From a virus: a DNA stretch of 64,000 nt. The notes under the pieces were generated by a model. The model was not told the DNA's origin, searched no databases, and worked only from the letters and a program-made list of their open reading frames with translations. Location: the IMG/VR virus record IMGVR_UViG_3300042336_000327, positions 1-64,000 of that record; one strand, given 5' to 3'. Both the position numbers and the translations under genes were made by a program. Positions 9,824 through 18,024 of the stretch are shown piece by piece (within the stretch, counting starts at the first letter, position 1; each line of letters starts with the position of its first letter).

Positions 9824-12800
9824 ATGCCACAAAAAACTAATTTAAATATCAATCCATATTATGATGATTTTGATAAGAATGATAATTTTTATCGTGTCTT
9901 ATTTAAACCAGGATATCCTGTACAAGCTAGAGAATTAACGACTCTACAGTCTATTCTACAGAATCAAATTGAATCTTTTGGTAGTCATATTTTCAAAGAT
10001 GGATCAATGGTGATTCCTGGTGGAGTCACATATGATAGACTTTACAATGCAGTCAAATTAAACCCACAACATTTTGGAATTGATATTTCAATTTATTTGA
10101 ATAGTATTGTTGGTAAAAAAATCACAGGTGCTGAATCTGGAGTAACTGCATCTGTACAAAAGATTCTACTTCCACCAGATTTAGATATTGAATATCCTAC
10201 AATATATGTAAAATATATAAACGCAAATATAGATTTAGAACCAGCACCATTTAATGATGGGGAAACTCTAATTCTTCAAGAATCTATAACATATGGCAAT
10301 ACAACTCTCCAGGTTGGTGATAGTTTTGCTTCTTGCGTAGATAGCAGTGCAACTTCAGTATCCTCAGCCGTTCATGTTAGTGAGGGTGTTTATTTTATTA
10401 GAGGAACTTTTGTACAAGTACAAAAAGACACTATTATATTAGATCCATACTCAAATTCATCTTCATATAGAGTTGGATTTAATATTTCTGAAGAATTAAT
10501 TTCTTCTGGCGATGATTCTTCCCTTTATGATAATGCTCGTGGATTTTCCAACTATGCCGCTCCTGGAGCAGATAGATTAAAAATTTCAACTGTTTTAGCA
10601 AAAAAAGTATTAACAGATTTTGATGATAAGAATTTTATTGAACTAGTAAGAATTGATAATGGTGAAATTAAAAAACTGCAGGATAAATCAACATATTCAA
10701 TAATCAAAGATTATTTCGCAAAGAGAACTTTTGAAGAATCTGGAGATTATTCCGTTGGGGCTTTTGGCGTTGAATTAGCAGAATCTTTAAATGATAGGTT
10801 ATCCAATGGTGGAATTTATAATTCTGATCAAAAAACAGAGCAAAATAATACCCCATCTGATGACTTAGTTTGCGTAAAAATTTCTCCAGGAAAAGCTTAT
10901 GTTAGAGGATATGATATTGATTTTCCAGGAACAACAATCTTAGATGTAGAAAAACCTAGAGATTTAGAAACAGTAACATCTGCTTCAATCCCATTTGAAA
11001 TGGGAAATCTAGTAAAAGTCAATAACGTTCGTGGATGCCCATTTGTTGGATTAAATAATAATAATAACTATGTTGATCTACAAACATATAGAAAAACTTC
11101 TAATAATGCAGCATCTGGTGAAACAATTGGTAGAGCGAGAGTTTATTCATTTTCAGCAAATTCAGATTATGTAAATGAAAGCTCAGCATTTAATCTATAT
11201 CTTTTTGATATCCAAACTTATACAAAAATAACTTTAAATGAACTTGTATTTTCTGGATTTTGTCCAGCGACAAGTTATATTAGAGGTTTAAGTAGTGGAG
11301 CTTCAGGTTATCTTGTACAAGCTCCAGGACCATCTGGGACCACAGGAATCTATCTTTCTCAAACTTCTGGAAACTTTATTGTTGGAGAGCAAGTTTTAAT
11401 TAATGAATCTTCTGAATATAGAAGATCCATTGTTGCTGTAGAAACAAATAGTATTAAGGACATAAAATCGGTTTATCAATCATATACAACTGCATCTGGA
11501 ATAACCACAGATTTTTCTGCAGATACTATTTTAGATAGAAAAATCCCAACAGGATTTTCAATAACTGATACAATTACTGTTAATTCCATTGGTATTGCAA
11601 CATGTGCTGGAAAAACCTTCAGTGGAATATCAACCAATACGATAATTAGATATCAAAGACCTGGATTCACAACTGAAACATATAATAGAGTAACAGCAGT
11701 ATCAACAGATTTACAATATTTGTATCTGACTGGAGTTAGCACAGTTTTTGGAGTATGTGATGGTGGAGTTCCAGGATCGGGAACAGTTGATGCTACTTTT
11801 ACCATCGGACTTCCAAAAGTTCAAAATGAAGATAACGCATTTTTATATGCTAAATTATCTTCTCCAAATGTTTCCACTGTAGATTTAAATTCATCTACGG
11901 TAACAATTGTAAAGCAAGTAAATGGACAATCTACAAGCCCCTCTGGAAATTTAAGTCTCAATACAAATACTTTAGGATTTAGTAGTGCATTTTTTGAACC
12001 TTATGATAGCGATAGATATTCGATAATTTATAATGATGGTGCAGTTGAACAACTAACTTCAGACCAAGTATCGTTATCTGCAAATAATTCACAAATAAAC
12101 TTTACTGGATTAAGATCTGGAATTGGTAGCGTAACAGTTAATACAACAATCAAGAGGCAGGCTGTAAAAAGTAAAAGAAAGGATTATATTAGAAGTGCTC
12201 AGATAATCGTAAGTTCTACTTCTTCTGGAGTTTCAACATCAATTTCTGGACTATCAACGAGTCCTTATTATGGTCTAAGAGTTGAAGATAGAGAAATATC
12301 ACTGAATGTCCCAGACGCTGTAAAACTGATTGCAGTTTATGAGTCTTTATCAACTTCAACACCAACTTTAGATACTTTACAATTTGTTAGTGGGTTAGGA
12401 CTTGACATTAATGCAATTATTGGTGAAAAAATTACAGGTTCTGAAAGTGGATCTGTTGCTCAAATTGTAAATAAACCATCTTCAACAGATATTCAATTTG
12501 TTTATCTAAACTCAAATAAATTTGTTGTCGGTGAGTTAGTTACTTTTAGTGAATCAAATATTCAATCATCAATTCAAGCAATTACATCTGGAAGTTATTT
12601 AAACATTACAGATAGATATTCTCTAGATAAGGGTCAAAAAGAGCAATATTACGATTACTCTAGAATTGTTAGAAATAGAGGTACTGTATCACCTTCCAGA
12701 AAGCTACTGATTATATTTGATAAGTATGTTGTCCCATCAAACGATACTGGTGACTTCTACACAGTAAATTCTTATGATAAAGAAAGATATACAAAAGATA

Positions 12801-15800
12801 TTCCAATACTAGCAAATAATACAAGAGCTTCTGATGTAATTGACTTTAGACCAAGGGTTTCCGATTTTACTTCAACTTCAAGTTCCCCATTTGATTTTTC
12901 TAGTCGCACATTTGGTTCGTCATCAGTAAATACCAATTTGGTTGTTTCTCCAAATGAAAGTTCCATTTTAGGATATAAGTATTATCTATCAAGAGTTGAT
13001 AAAGTTGTTTTAGATAAACAAGGAAATATCAGTGTAGTTAAAGGAACTTCTTCAACTCCACCTAAAGAACCAGTAAATGTTGAAGAAGCGATGACAATCG
13101 CTACAATATCTTACCCACCATACTTATACAATGTAAAAGATGCTTCTATTAATTTAATTGATAATAGAAGATATACGATGAGAGATATTGGAAAACTAGA
13201 GGACAGAATAGAAACCTTAGAAACAGTAACATCTTTAAGTTTGTTAGAACTTAATACAAAGAGTCTTCAAATACAAGATGCTGATGGACTATCAAGGTTT
13301 AAGTCAGGATTCTTTGTAGATGATTTTTCTGATAATGGAAGAATGGATTTGACAAACTTTGATTCAAAGTCTGATGTTGATACTGAAAGCAAAGAATTAA
13401 AGACACCAACTGATTTCTATTCATTAAAATTAGAACCAGCATTATCAGATTCCATTAACTCCGATACTGCAGACTTTAGCAGCAATTTGGCACTTCTAGA
13501 TCCAAATGTCAAGAAGACTGGAGATTTAATCACTCTCAATTATGAAGAAAAGGAATGGATTCAGCAACCATTAGCTTCAAGAGTTGAAAATGTAAATCCA
13601 TTCCAAATGGTTGAATATATTGGAAGAGTTATTCTCTCACCAGCTTCGGATAACTGGGTTAGAAACGTATATGTCCCTGGTGGAACTAGAACAATAACTG
13701 GTGGATGGAATGGTTCCTACATCGATAATGTTCTAATTAGTTCAGAACCAGACACGTACATGCGTTCTAGAAACGTACAATTTGCATCTGGTGGATTAAA
13801 ACCATTAGGAAGATACTACCCATTCCTTGATGGAATATCGGGTATTGATGTTGTTCCCAAACTACTTGAAATTGAAATGCAATCTGGAACTTTCTCAGTC
13901 GGAGAGACTGTAGATGGGTTTGTAGGTGCATCTAAACTCATTACTTTTAGAACATCTAGACCCGATCACAAATCTGGACCATATTTAACACCAACAACAA
14001 CGTACAATTCAAATCCATATAATACCTCATTATCATTAAGTACTCAATATTCAGCATCTGCAACGGTTTTAAATATTGATATTGCTTCACTCTCGGAAGA
14101 AGTTCTAGGCAAATATAGTGGTTATGTTACAAGTGGAATGACTCTTGTTGGACAAACTAGTGGTGCCACCTGCATAGTTTCGAATATTAGATTAGTAGCT
14201 GACACTTTTGGTGATTTAATTGGTTCATTCTTCATTAGAGATCCACTAACAACTCCTCCACCATCAATAAGAATTCAAACTGGTAGTAGAACATTTAAAC
14301 TAACAACTAGCTCAACAAATGCAACTCCACTTCCTGGTAGTTTGCTGATCAGTAGTGGTGAAACAACATATTCTGCTAGCGGAATAGTAGATACTTACAG
14401 ACAAGATACTGTTATTGTAAGAACTCCACCCCCACCACCACCTAATAGAGGTGGTGGAAAGGATCCACTTGCACAATCATTCACTGTTGATGAGACGGGT
14501 GCTTTCTTAACTGCAGTAGATTTATACTTTGCAAGCAAAGATGAAAATGAAAAATGCTATGTTGAAGTTAGAGATGTTGAACTTGGAACACCTACTGATA
14601 GACTTGTACAAGATTTTGCGAGAGTAATTTTAGAACCAAGTCAAATTGGAATATCTTCAGATGCATCTGTTGCAACAAAAGTAACTTTCCCATCACCAAT
14701 ATACTTACAACCACAAAGAGAATATGCAATTGTTGTTCTTGCACCTACAACGAATAATTATGAACTTTGGGTTGCGAGAATGGGTGAAAAGACTGTAAAT
14801 GGGCAGAATTTACCAGATGCAGAGTCTGTAATGGTAACGAAACAATATATTGGAGGAAGTCTATTTAAATCCCAAAATGGTACTATTTGGACAGCGAGCC
14901 AATTTGAAGATTTGAAATTCAAACTTTATAAAGCGAAATTTACTTCCCAATCTGGATCTGCATTCTTCTACAATCCAAAGTTAGAAGTTGGTGACTCCAA
15001 TATTCAAAAATTAATTCCAGATTCAATAAGAATCTTCCCAAGAAAAATTAATGTTGGTATTACAACTGTTTATTTAAACTCTATCAAACAACAATTAGTA
15101 CCTGGTAAGAGAGTTAAGGCAAGCACTTCTCTGGCTAATGGATACATTGAAAGAGTTGGAGGTGGTGTTTCATTCACTGGAATTACAACGATTTCTACTG
15201 GTGCTGGTTATTCTGGCGGTTCATATCCAAATGTTCGCCTATACCCAATTACAGGAAATGGTAGTGATTTAATTGCACAATCAGTTTCATTCTTCAATAC
15301 AGGAAAACTTAATCAAGTCGTAATCAATACAACTGGTATTGCAACTGGAAAAGGATTTTCTGTTGGTGATGTTGTTGGAGTTGTTACAGCAGATGTTGGC
15401 AATTCTGGTACAGGTGCTAGACTGTCTATCAGTGGAATTGATGGATATGATACACTATATTTGACTAATGTACAGGGTGACAATTTCCTTTTAGGTGGCA
15501 GTCTTCAAGTTTATACTAATGATACAACTCAAGTTTCATATGCGAATACTGTAGTTATTACATCAACAGCTGTTGGTGGTCAATATTCTGGAAATGTTCT
15601 AGAAGTTACTCAGTTTAATCATGGCATGACTTCCAATAATAATAAAGTTACTATTAGTGGAGTTAAACCAAATACAAATCCAACTTCCCTAACCGTTGAT
15701 TTAGATATAACAGATACTACAATTTCATTAGCTAATACCACTGGATTTTCAAGATTTGAAGGAATAACTACAGCATTTGGATATCTAAAAGTTAATAATG

Positions 15801-16912
15801 AAGTTATCTACTATAATAGCATTGGCAGTGGCGTACTTGGAATTGCAACCAGAGGTGTTGATGGAACTGCTATTAGAAAACACTATGTAAATGACCCTGT
15901 TTATAAGTATGAAATTGGAGATGTTTCTTTAACAAGAGTAAATAAAACCCATGACATGTCCTCTGATGCAACGTTAAGAAGTCTCAATGATATCGATAGT
16001 TATAATATTGAAATTGATAGGGGTTCTCGTTCCACTGGAGAATCGCAATTGAACTTCTCACTTGAGTCTCAAGTTGGTGGAGATGATATTTCGGTTTCTC
16101 AAAATATTCAGTATAATTCTATTATCCCACAATTCAATGTAATTACACCAGGTCAGTCTTCATCAGTTTCTGGTTCAATTAGAACAGTTTCTGGCACAAG
16201 TGCAGGTGGTTCAGAGGTATCATTCTTGGATAATGGATTTGAAGCAGTTCAACTCAATCAAATTAATGACCTTTCATCTCCAAGAATTGTATGTTCAAGA
16301 ATCAATGAGACAACAAGATTAACCACACTTCCAAAGAACAGATCTCTAACTGTTAATGTTTCAATGAAGTCTAATGATCCAAATCTTTCCCCTGCGATCG
16401 ATACTCAGACAGCATTTGTTGCTCTTGGAAGAAATCGTCTCAATAATCCAATACTTGACTATGCAAATGACTCTAGAGTTAATCAACTAAGCGGAGACCC
16501 TCATTCTGCTATCTATGTGTCTCAGAGAGTTAATTTATCTCAACCAGCAACTTCACTTAAAGTCTTTGTTTCAGCATACAGAGACTCCTCTGCAGATTTT
16601 AGAGTTCTTTATAGACTCTTTAAAGCAGACTCTAGTGAAATTGCACAATCATATAATCTGTTCCCTGGTTATGATAACTTAACTGATACAAATAACGATG
16701 GTTTTGGGGATACTATTGTTAATGAAGCAAACAATAATGGAAAACCAGATAAACTAGTTCGCTCTAGTAGGGAAAATGAATTCATTGAATATCAATTCAG
16801 TGTTGATGATTTAGAGCAATTTACTGGATATTCTATTAAAATTGTTATGAGTGGAACCAATGAGGCAAAATCTCCTAAATTTAAGGATATTCGTGCTATT
16901 GCATTGGCTTAA
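9824..16912 (+). CDS. Large DUF4815-type virion structural protein (baseplate/fiber-associated)
   Basis: The N-terminus, with PYYDDFDKNDNFYRVLFKPG and then QARELTTLQSILQNQIESFG, matches the DUF4815 family, found in tailed-phage structural proteins next to baseplate genes. The 2362-residue protein continues through Ser/Thr/Gly-rich beta segments. A poly-Pro and Gly linker (PPPPPPNRGGG, about residue 1536) precedes a compact domain with DLYFASKDENEKCYVEVRD that looks like a jelly-roll or fiber-attachment module; that fold is a guess. Gly-Tyr repeat material appears near 1780-1810. It directly follows gp8 and precedes two tiny genes, so it is a late structural gene. It may occupy the niche of T4 gp9/gp10, but I see no sequence proof. 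Confidence 0.8.
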   Translation: MPQKTNLNINPYYDDFDKNDNFYRVLFKPGYPVQARELTTLQSILQNQIESFGSHIFKDGSMVIPGGVTYDRLYNAVKLNPQHFGIDISIYLNSIVGKKITGAESGVTASVQKILLPPDLDIEYPTIYVKYINANIDLEPAPFNDGETLILQESITYGNTTLQVGDSFASCVDSSATSVSSAVHVSEGVYFIRGTFVQVQKDTIILDPYSNSSSYRVGFNISEELISSGDDSSLYDNARGFSNYAAPGADRLKISTVLAKKVLTDFDDKNFIELVRIDNGEIKKLQDKSTYSIIKDYFAKRTFEESGDYSVGAFGVELAESLNDRLSNGGIYNSDQKTEQNNTPSDDLVCVKISPGKAYVRGYDIDFPGTTILDVEKPRDLETVTSASIPFEMGNLVKVNNVRGCPFVGLNNNNNYVDLQTYRKTSNNAASGETIGRARVYSFSANSDYVNESSAFNLYLFDIQTYTKITLNELVFSGFCPATSYIRGLSSGASGYLVQAPGPSGTTGIYLSQTSGNFIVGEQVLINESSEYRRSIVAVETNSIKDIKSVYQSYTTASGITTDFSADTILDRKIPTGFSITDTITVNSIGIATCAGKTFSGISTNTIIRYQRPGFTTETYNRVTAVSTDLQYLYLTGVSTVFGVCDGGVPGSGTVDATFTIGLPKVQNEDNAFLYAKLSSPNVSTVDLNSSTVTIVKQVNGQSTSPSGNLSLNTNTLGFSSAFFEPYDSDRYSIIYNDGAVEQLTSDQVSLSANNSQINFTGLRSGIGSVTVNTTIKRQAVKSKRKDYIRSAQIIVSSTSSGVSTSISGLSTSPYYGLRVEDREISLNVPDAVKLIAVYESLSTSTPTLDTLQFVSGLGLDINAIIGEKITGSESGSVAQIVNKPSSTDIQFVYLNSNKFVVGELVTFSESNIQSSIQAITSGSYLNITDRYSLDKGQKEQYYDYSRIVRNRGTVSPSRKLLIIFDKYVVPSNDTGDFYTVNSYDKERYTKDIPILANNTRASDVIDFRPRVSDFTSTSSSPFDFSSRTFGSSSVNTNLVVSPNESSILGYKYYLSRVDKVVLDKQGNISVVKGTSSTPPKEPVNVEEAMTIATISYPPYLYNVKDASINLIDNRRYTMRDIGKLEDRIETLETVTSLSLLELNTKSLQIQDADGLSRFKSGFFVDDFSDNGRMDLTNFDSKSDVDTESKELKTPTDFYSLKLEPALSDSINSDTADFSSNLALLDPNVKKTGDLITLNYEEKEWIQQPLASRVENVNPFQMVEYIGRVILSPASDNWVRNVYVPGGTRTITGGWNGSYIDNVLISSEPDTYMRSRNVQFASGGLKPLGRYYPFLDGISGIDVVPKLLEIEMQSGTFSVGETVDGFVGASKLITFRTSRPDHKSGPYLTPTTTYNSNPYNTSLSLSTQYSASATVLNIDIASLSEEVLGKYSGYVTSGMTLVGQTSGATCIVSNIRLVADTFGDLIGSFFIRDPLTTPPPSIRIQTGSRTFKLTTSSTNATPLPGSLLISSGETTYSASGIVDTYRQDTVIVRTPPPPPPNRGGGKDPLAQSFTVDETGAFLTAVDLYFASKDENEKCYVEVRDVELGTPTDRLVQDFARVILEPSQIGISSDASVATKVTFPSPIYLQPQREYAIVVLAPTTNNYELWVARMGEKTVNGQNLPDAESVMVTKQYIGGSLFKSQNGTIWTASQFEDLKFKLYKAKFTSQSGSAFFYNPKLEVGDSNIQKLIPDSIRIFPRKINVGITTVYLNSIKQQLVPGKRVKASTSLANGYIERVGGGVSFTGITTISTGAGYSGGSYPNVRLYPITGNGSDLIAQSVSFFNTGKLNQVVINTTGIATGKGFSVGDVVGVVTADVGNSGTGARLSISGIDGYDTLYLTNVQGDNFLLGGSLQVYTNDTTQVSYANTVVITSTAVGGQYSGNVLEVTQFNHGMTSNNNKVTISGVKPNTNPTSLTVDLDITDTTISLANTTGFSRFEGITTAFGYLKVNNEVIYYNSIGSGVLGIATRGVDGTAIRKHYVNDPVYKYEIGDVSLTRVNKTHDMSSDATLRSLNDIDSYNIEIDRGSRSTGESQLNFSLESQVGGDDISVSQNIQYNSIIPQFNVITPGQSSSVSGSIRTVSGTSAGGSEVSFLDNGFEAVQLNQINDLSSPRIVCSRINETTRLTTLPKNRSLTVNVSMKSNDPNLSPAIDTQTAFVALGRNRLNNPILDYANDSRVNQLSGDPHSAIYVSQRVNLSQPATSLKVFVSAYRDSSADFRVLYRLFKADSSEIAQSYNLFPGYDNLTDTNNDGFGDTIVNEANNNGKPDKLVRSSRENEFIEYQFSVDDLEQFTGYSIKIVMSGTNEAKSPKFKDIRAIALA

Positions 16913-16913
16913 T

Positions 16914-17123
16914 ATGAAAAAAATGATTCGTGTTGAAGGCGAAAAGAACTTGTACAGAGATACAAGTTCTGGTGCAATAATTAATACAGATGAATATGAA
17001 TATTCGCAGTATATTAAACAAAGGGAAAGAAGGAATAAAGAAAAACAAGAAATATTGGAATTGAAAAATGAATTAAGTGAAATTAAAACTCTATTAGTAC
17101 AACTTTTAAAAAATGAATCCTGA
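16914..17123 (+). CDS. Small conserved hypothetical protein, basic with coiled-coil tail
   Basis: A 69-residue protein beginning MKKMIRVEGEKNLYRD. The ATG at 16914 is chosen over an upstream in-frame ATG at 16851 because the latter lies deep inside the DUF4815-type gene, while 16914 follows its stop by one base. The C-terminal half is charged and heptad-like (RNKEKQEILELKNELSEIKTLLVQLL), so a short coiled coil is likely. It overlaps the next gene by 11 bases. Position among late structural genes suggests a small virion or assembly factor; no function is known to me. Confidence 0.7.
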   Translation: MKKMIRVEGEKNLYRDTSSGAIINTDEYEYSQYIKQRERRNKEKQEILELKNELSEIKTLLVQLLKNES

Positions 17124-17295
17124 CGAAATTACTTTAGAAAATCTAAACAAAAATTTTGAATATGCAAAAATCTCAAGAGAAATTGATGCGTGTAATGATT
17201 TAGAGAAAATGCGAGATGTTGCAAAATGCTATGTCAAATTATTTTTGAAAACCCAGGAGACTATTATTTCTTTAGAGTCTATCGGAACTAAATAA
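17113..17295 (+). CDS. Small conserved hypothetical protein
   Basis: A 60-residue, mostly helical protein starting MNPDEITLENLNKNFEYAK and including CYVKLFLKTQETI. It overlaps the preceding small gene by 11 bases, which argues for translational coupling and for its reality. I recognise no domain or catalytic motif. Its place between the baseplate genes and the adaptor/fiber genes suggests a structural or chaperone role, by context only. Confidence 0.6.
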   Translation: MNPDEITLENLNKNFEYAKISREIDACNDLEKMRDVAKCYVKLFLKTQETIISLESIGTK

Positions 17296-17312
17296 TAACA
17301 TGAGATGTTATT
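17294..17312 (+). other. Perfect RNA hairpin in leader of the 112-residue structural gene
   Basis: AATAACAT, loop GAG, ATGTTATT makes an 8-bp stem that starts inside the upstream TAA and ends 11 bases before the ATG at 17324. There is no T-run, so it is unlikely to be an intrinsic terminator. A role in RNA processing or in controlling the next start is possible. Confidence 0.4.
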
Positions 17313-17323
17313 TCAAAAAGTAG

Positions 17324-17662
17324 ATGGCAGTATATGTATCAAATTTAGTGATTAATTGTGGTACTGACTTTTTCCAAACATTTAATCTGACTAACACTCA
17401 AGGTGATACTTCTTTTAATCTGACAAATTATTCCATAGCATCCAAACTTAAAAAACATCCTGCCAGTTCTTCTTCTACAGCATTTACAGCAACAATAAGT
17501 AATGCTGCTAATGGTACAGTTGGAATTGCCTTAACTTCTGGTCAAACCGCAGATTTAAAACCAGGTAGATATGTTTACGATATAGTAATTACTAGCTCTA
17601 CTGGATACAAAACAAGGGTTATCGAAGGAAACGCTTTAGTCAGAGAAGGAGTAACAACTTAA
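17324..17662 (+). CDS. Small beta-rich virion structural protein
   Basis: A 112-residue all-beta protein starting MAVYVSNLVINCGTDFFQTF. The pattern (NLTNYSIASKL, then LTSGQTADLKPGRYVYDIVI and a final TRVIEGNALVREGVTT) resembles immunoglobulin-like baseplate or fiber adaptor domains, where a substrate-neutral beta sandwich is capped by PGRYVYDI. Its TAATG stop/start overlaps the next gene. It sits immediately upstream of another small adaptor-like gene and the MTD-like fiber, so a fiber-attachment role is inferred. The general class is fairly safe; the exact role is not. Confidence 0.65.
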   Translation: MAVYVSNLVINCGTDFFQTFNLTNTQGDTSFNLTNYSIASKLKKHPASSSSTAFTATISNAANGTVGIALTSGQTADLKPGRYVYDIVITSSTGYKTRVIEGNALVREGVTT

Positions 17663-17976
17663 TGACATCTATAAAGGCTAGAGTAGGACAACAAAACACA
17701 ATTAGAGTAATTGCATCCAACTCATTTGCTGGATCTGGAATTAAATTATCTGATATATCAGATATAGATATCTCGGGTAGAGCTGATAAGTTTGTTATGG
17801 TTTATAATGCTGCTCTGAACAAATATGTATTTGTAGATCCAGATCAAATTTTAGTAGCAGCCGCTGCAACGGTAAATACAGCTTCTGCTGCTGGATTACC
17901 AGGTTCTTTTATCGATGCTTTGGATACAGATCAATCTAGAGCAAATAATATTGATTTAGATGGTGGAACTTGGTAA
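17662..17976 (+). CDS. Small virion structural protein, probable fiber adaptor
   Basis: A 104-residue protein whose ATG overlaps the stop of the previous gene. It contains RVGQQNTIRVIASNSFAG, DISGRADKFVMVYNAALN and KYVFVDPDQILVAAA. The phrase FVMVYNAALNKYVFVDP resembles short attachment segments found at the ends of phage fibers. It lies directly before the late promoter and fiber gene at 18025. The two adjacent small genes are probably translated as a pair. No enzyme motif is visible. Confidence 0.6.
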   Translation: MTSIKARVGQQNTIRVIASNSFAGSGIKLSDISDIDISGRADKFVMVYNAALNKYVFVDPDQILVAAAATVNTASAAGLPGSFIDALDTDQSRANNIDLDGGTW

Positions 17977-17980
17977 AAAA

Positions 17981-17988
17981 TATAAATA
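17981..17988 (+). promoter_or_regulatory. T4-type late promoter, perfect TATAAATA
   Basis: TATAAATA, five bases after the preceding stop and 36 bases before the fiber ATG, is the exact T4 late consensus read by gp55-RNA polymerase. Confidence 0.75.
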
Positions 17989-18024
17989 CCTAAAGGAAAG
18001 AGTATCAAAAGCGAGGCAATCTAG

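Noticed and set aside
16851-16913. Upstream start for the 69-residue gene
   Set aside because: It would lie 62 bases inside the DUF4815-type gene; the ATG at 16914 fits the coupled gene style of the region.
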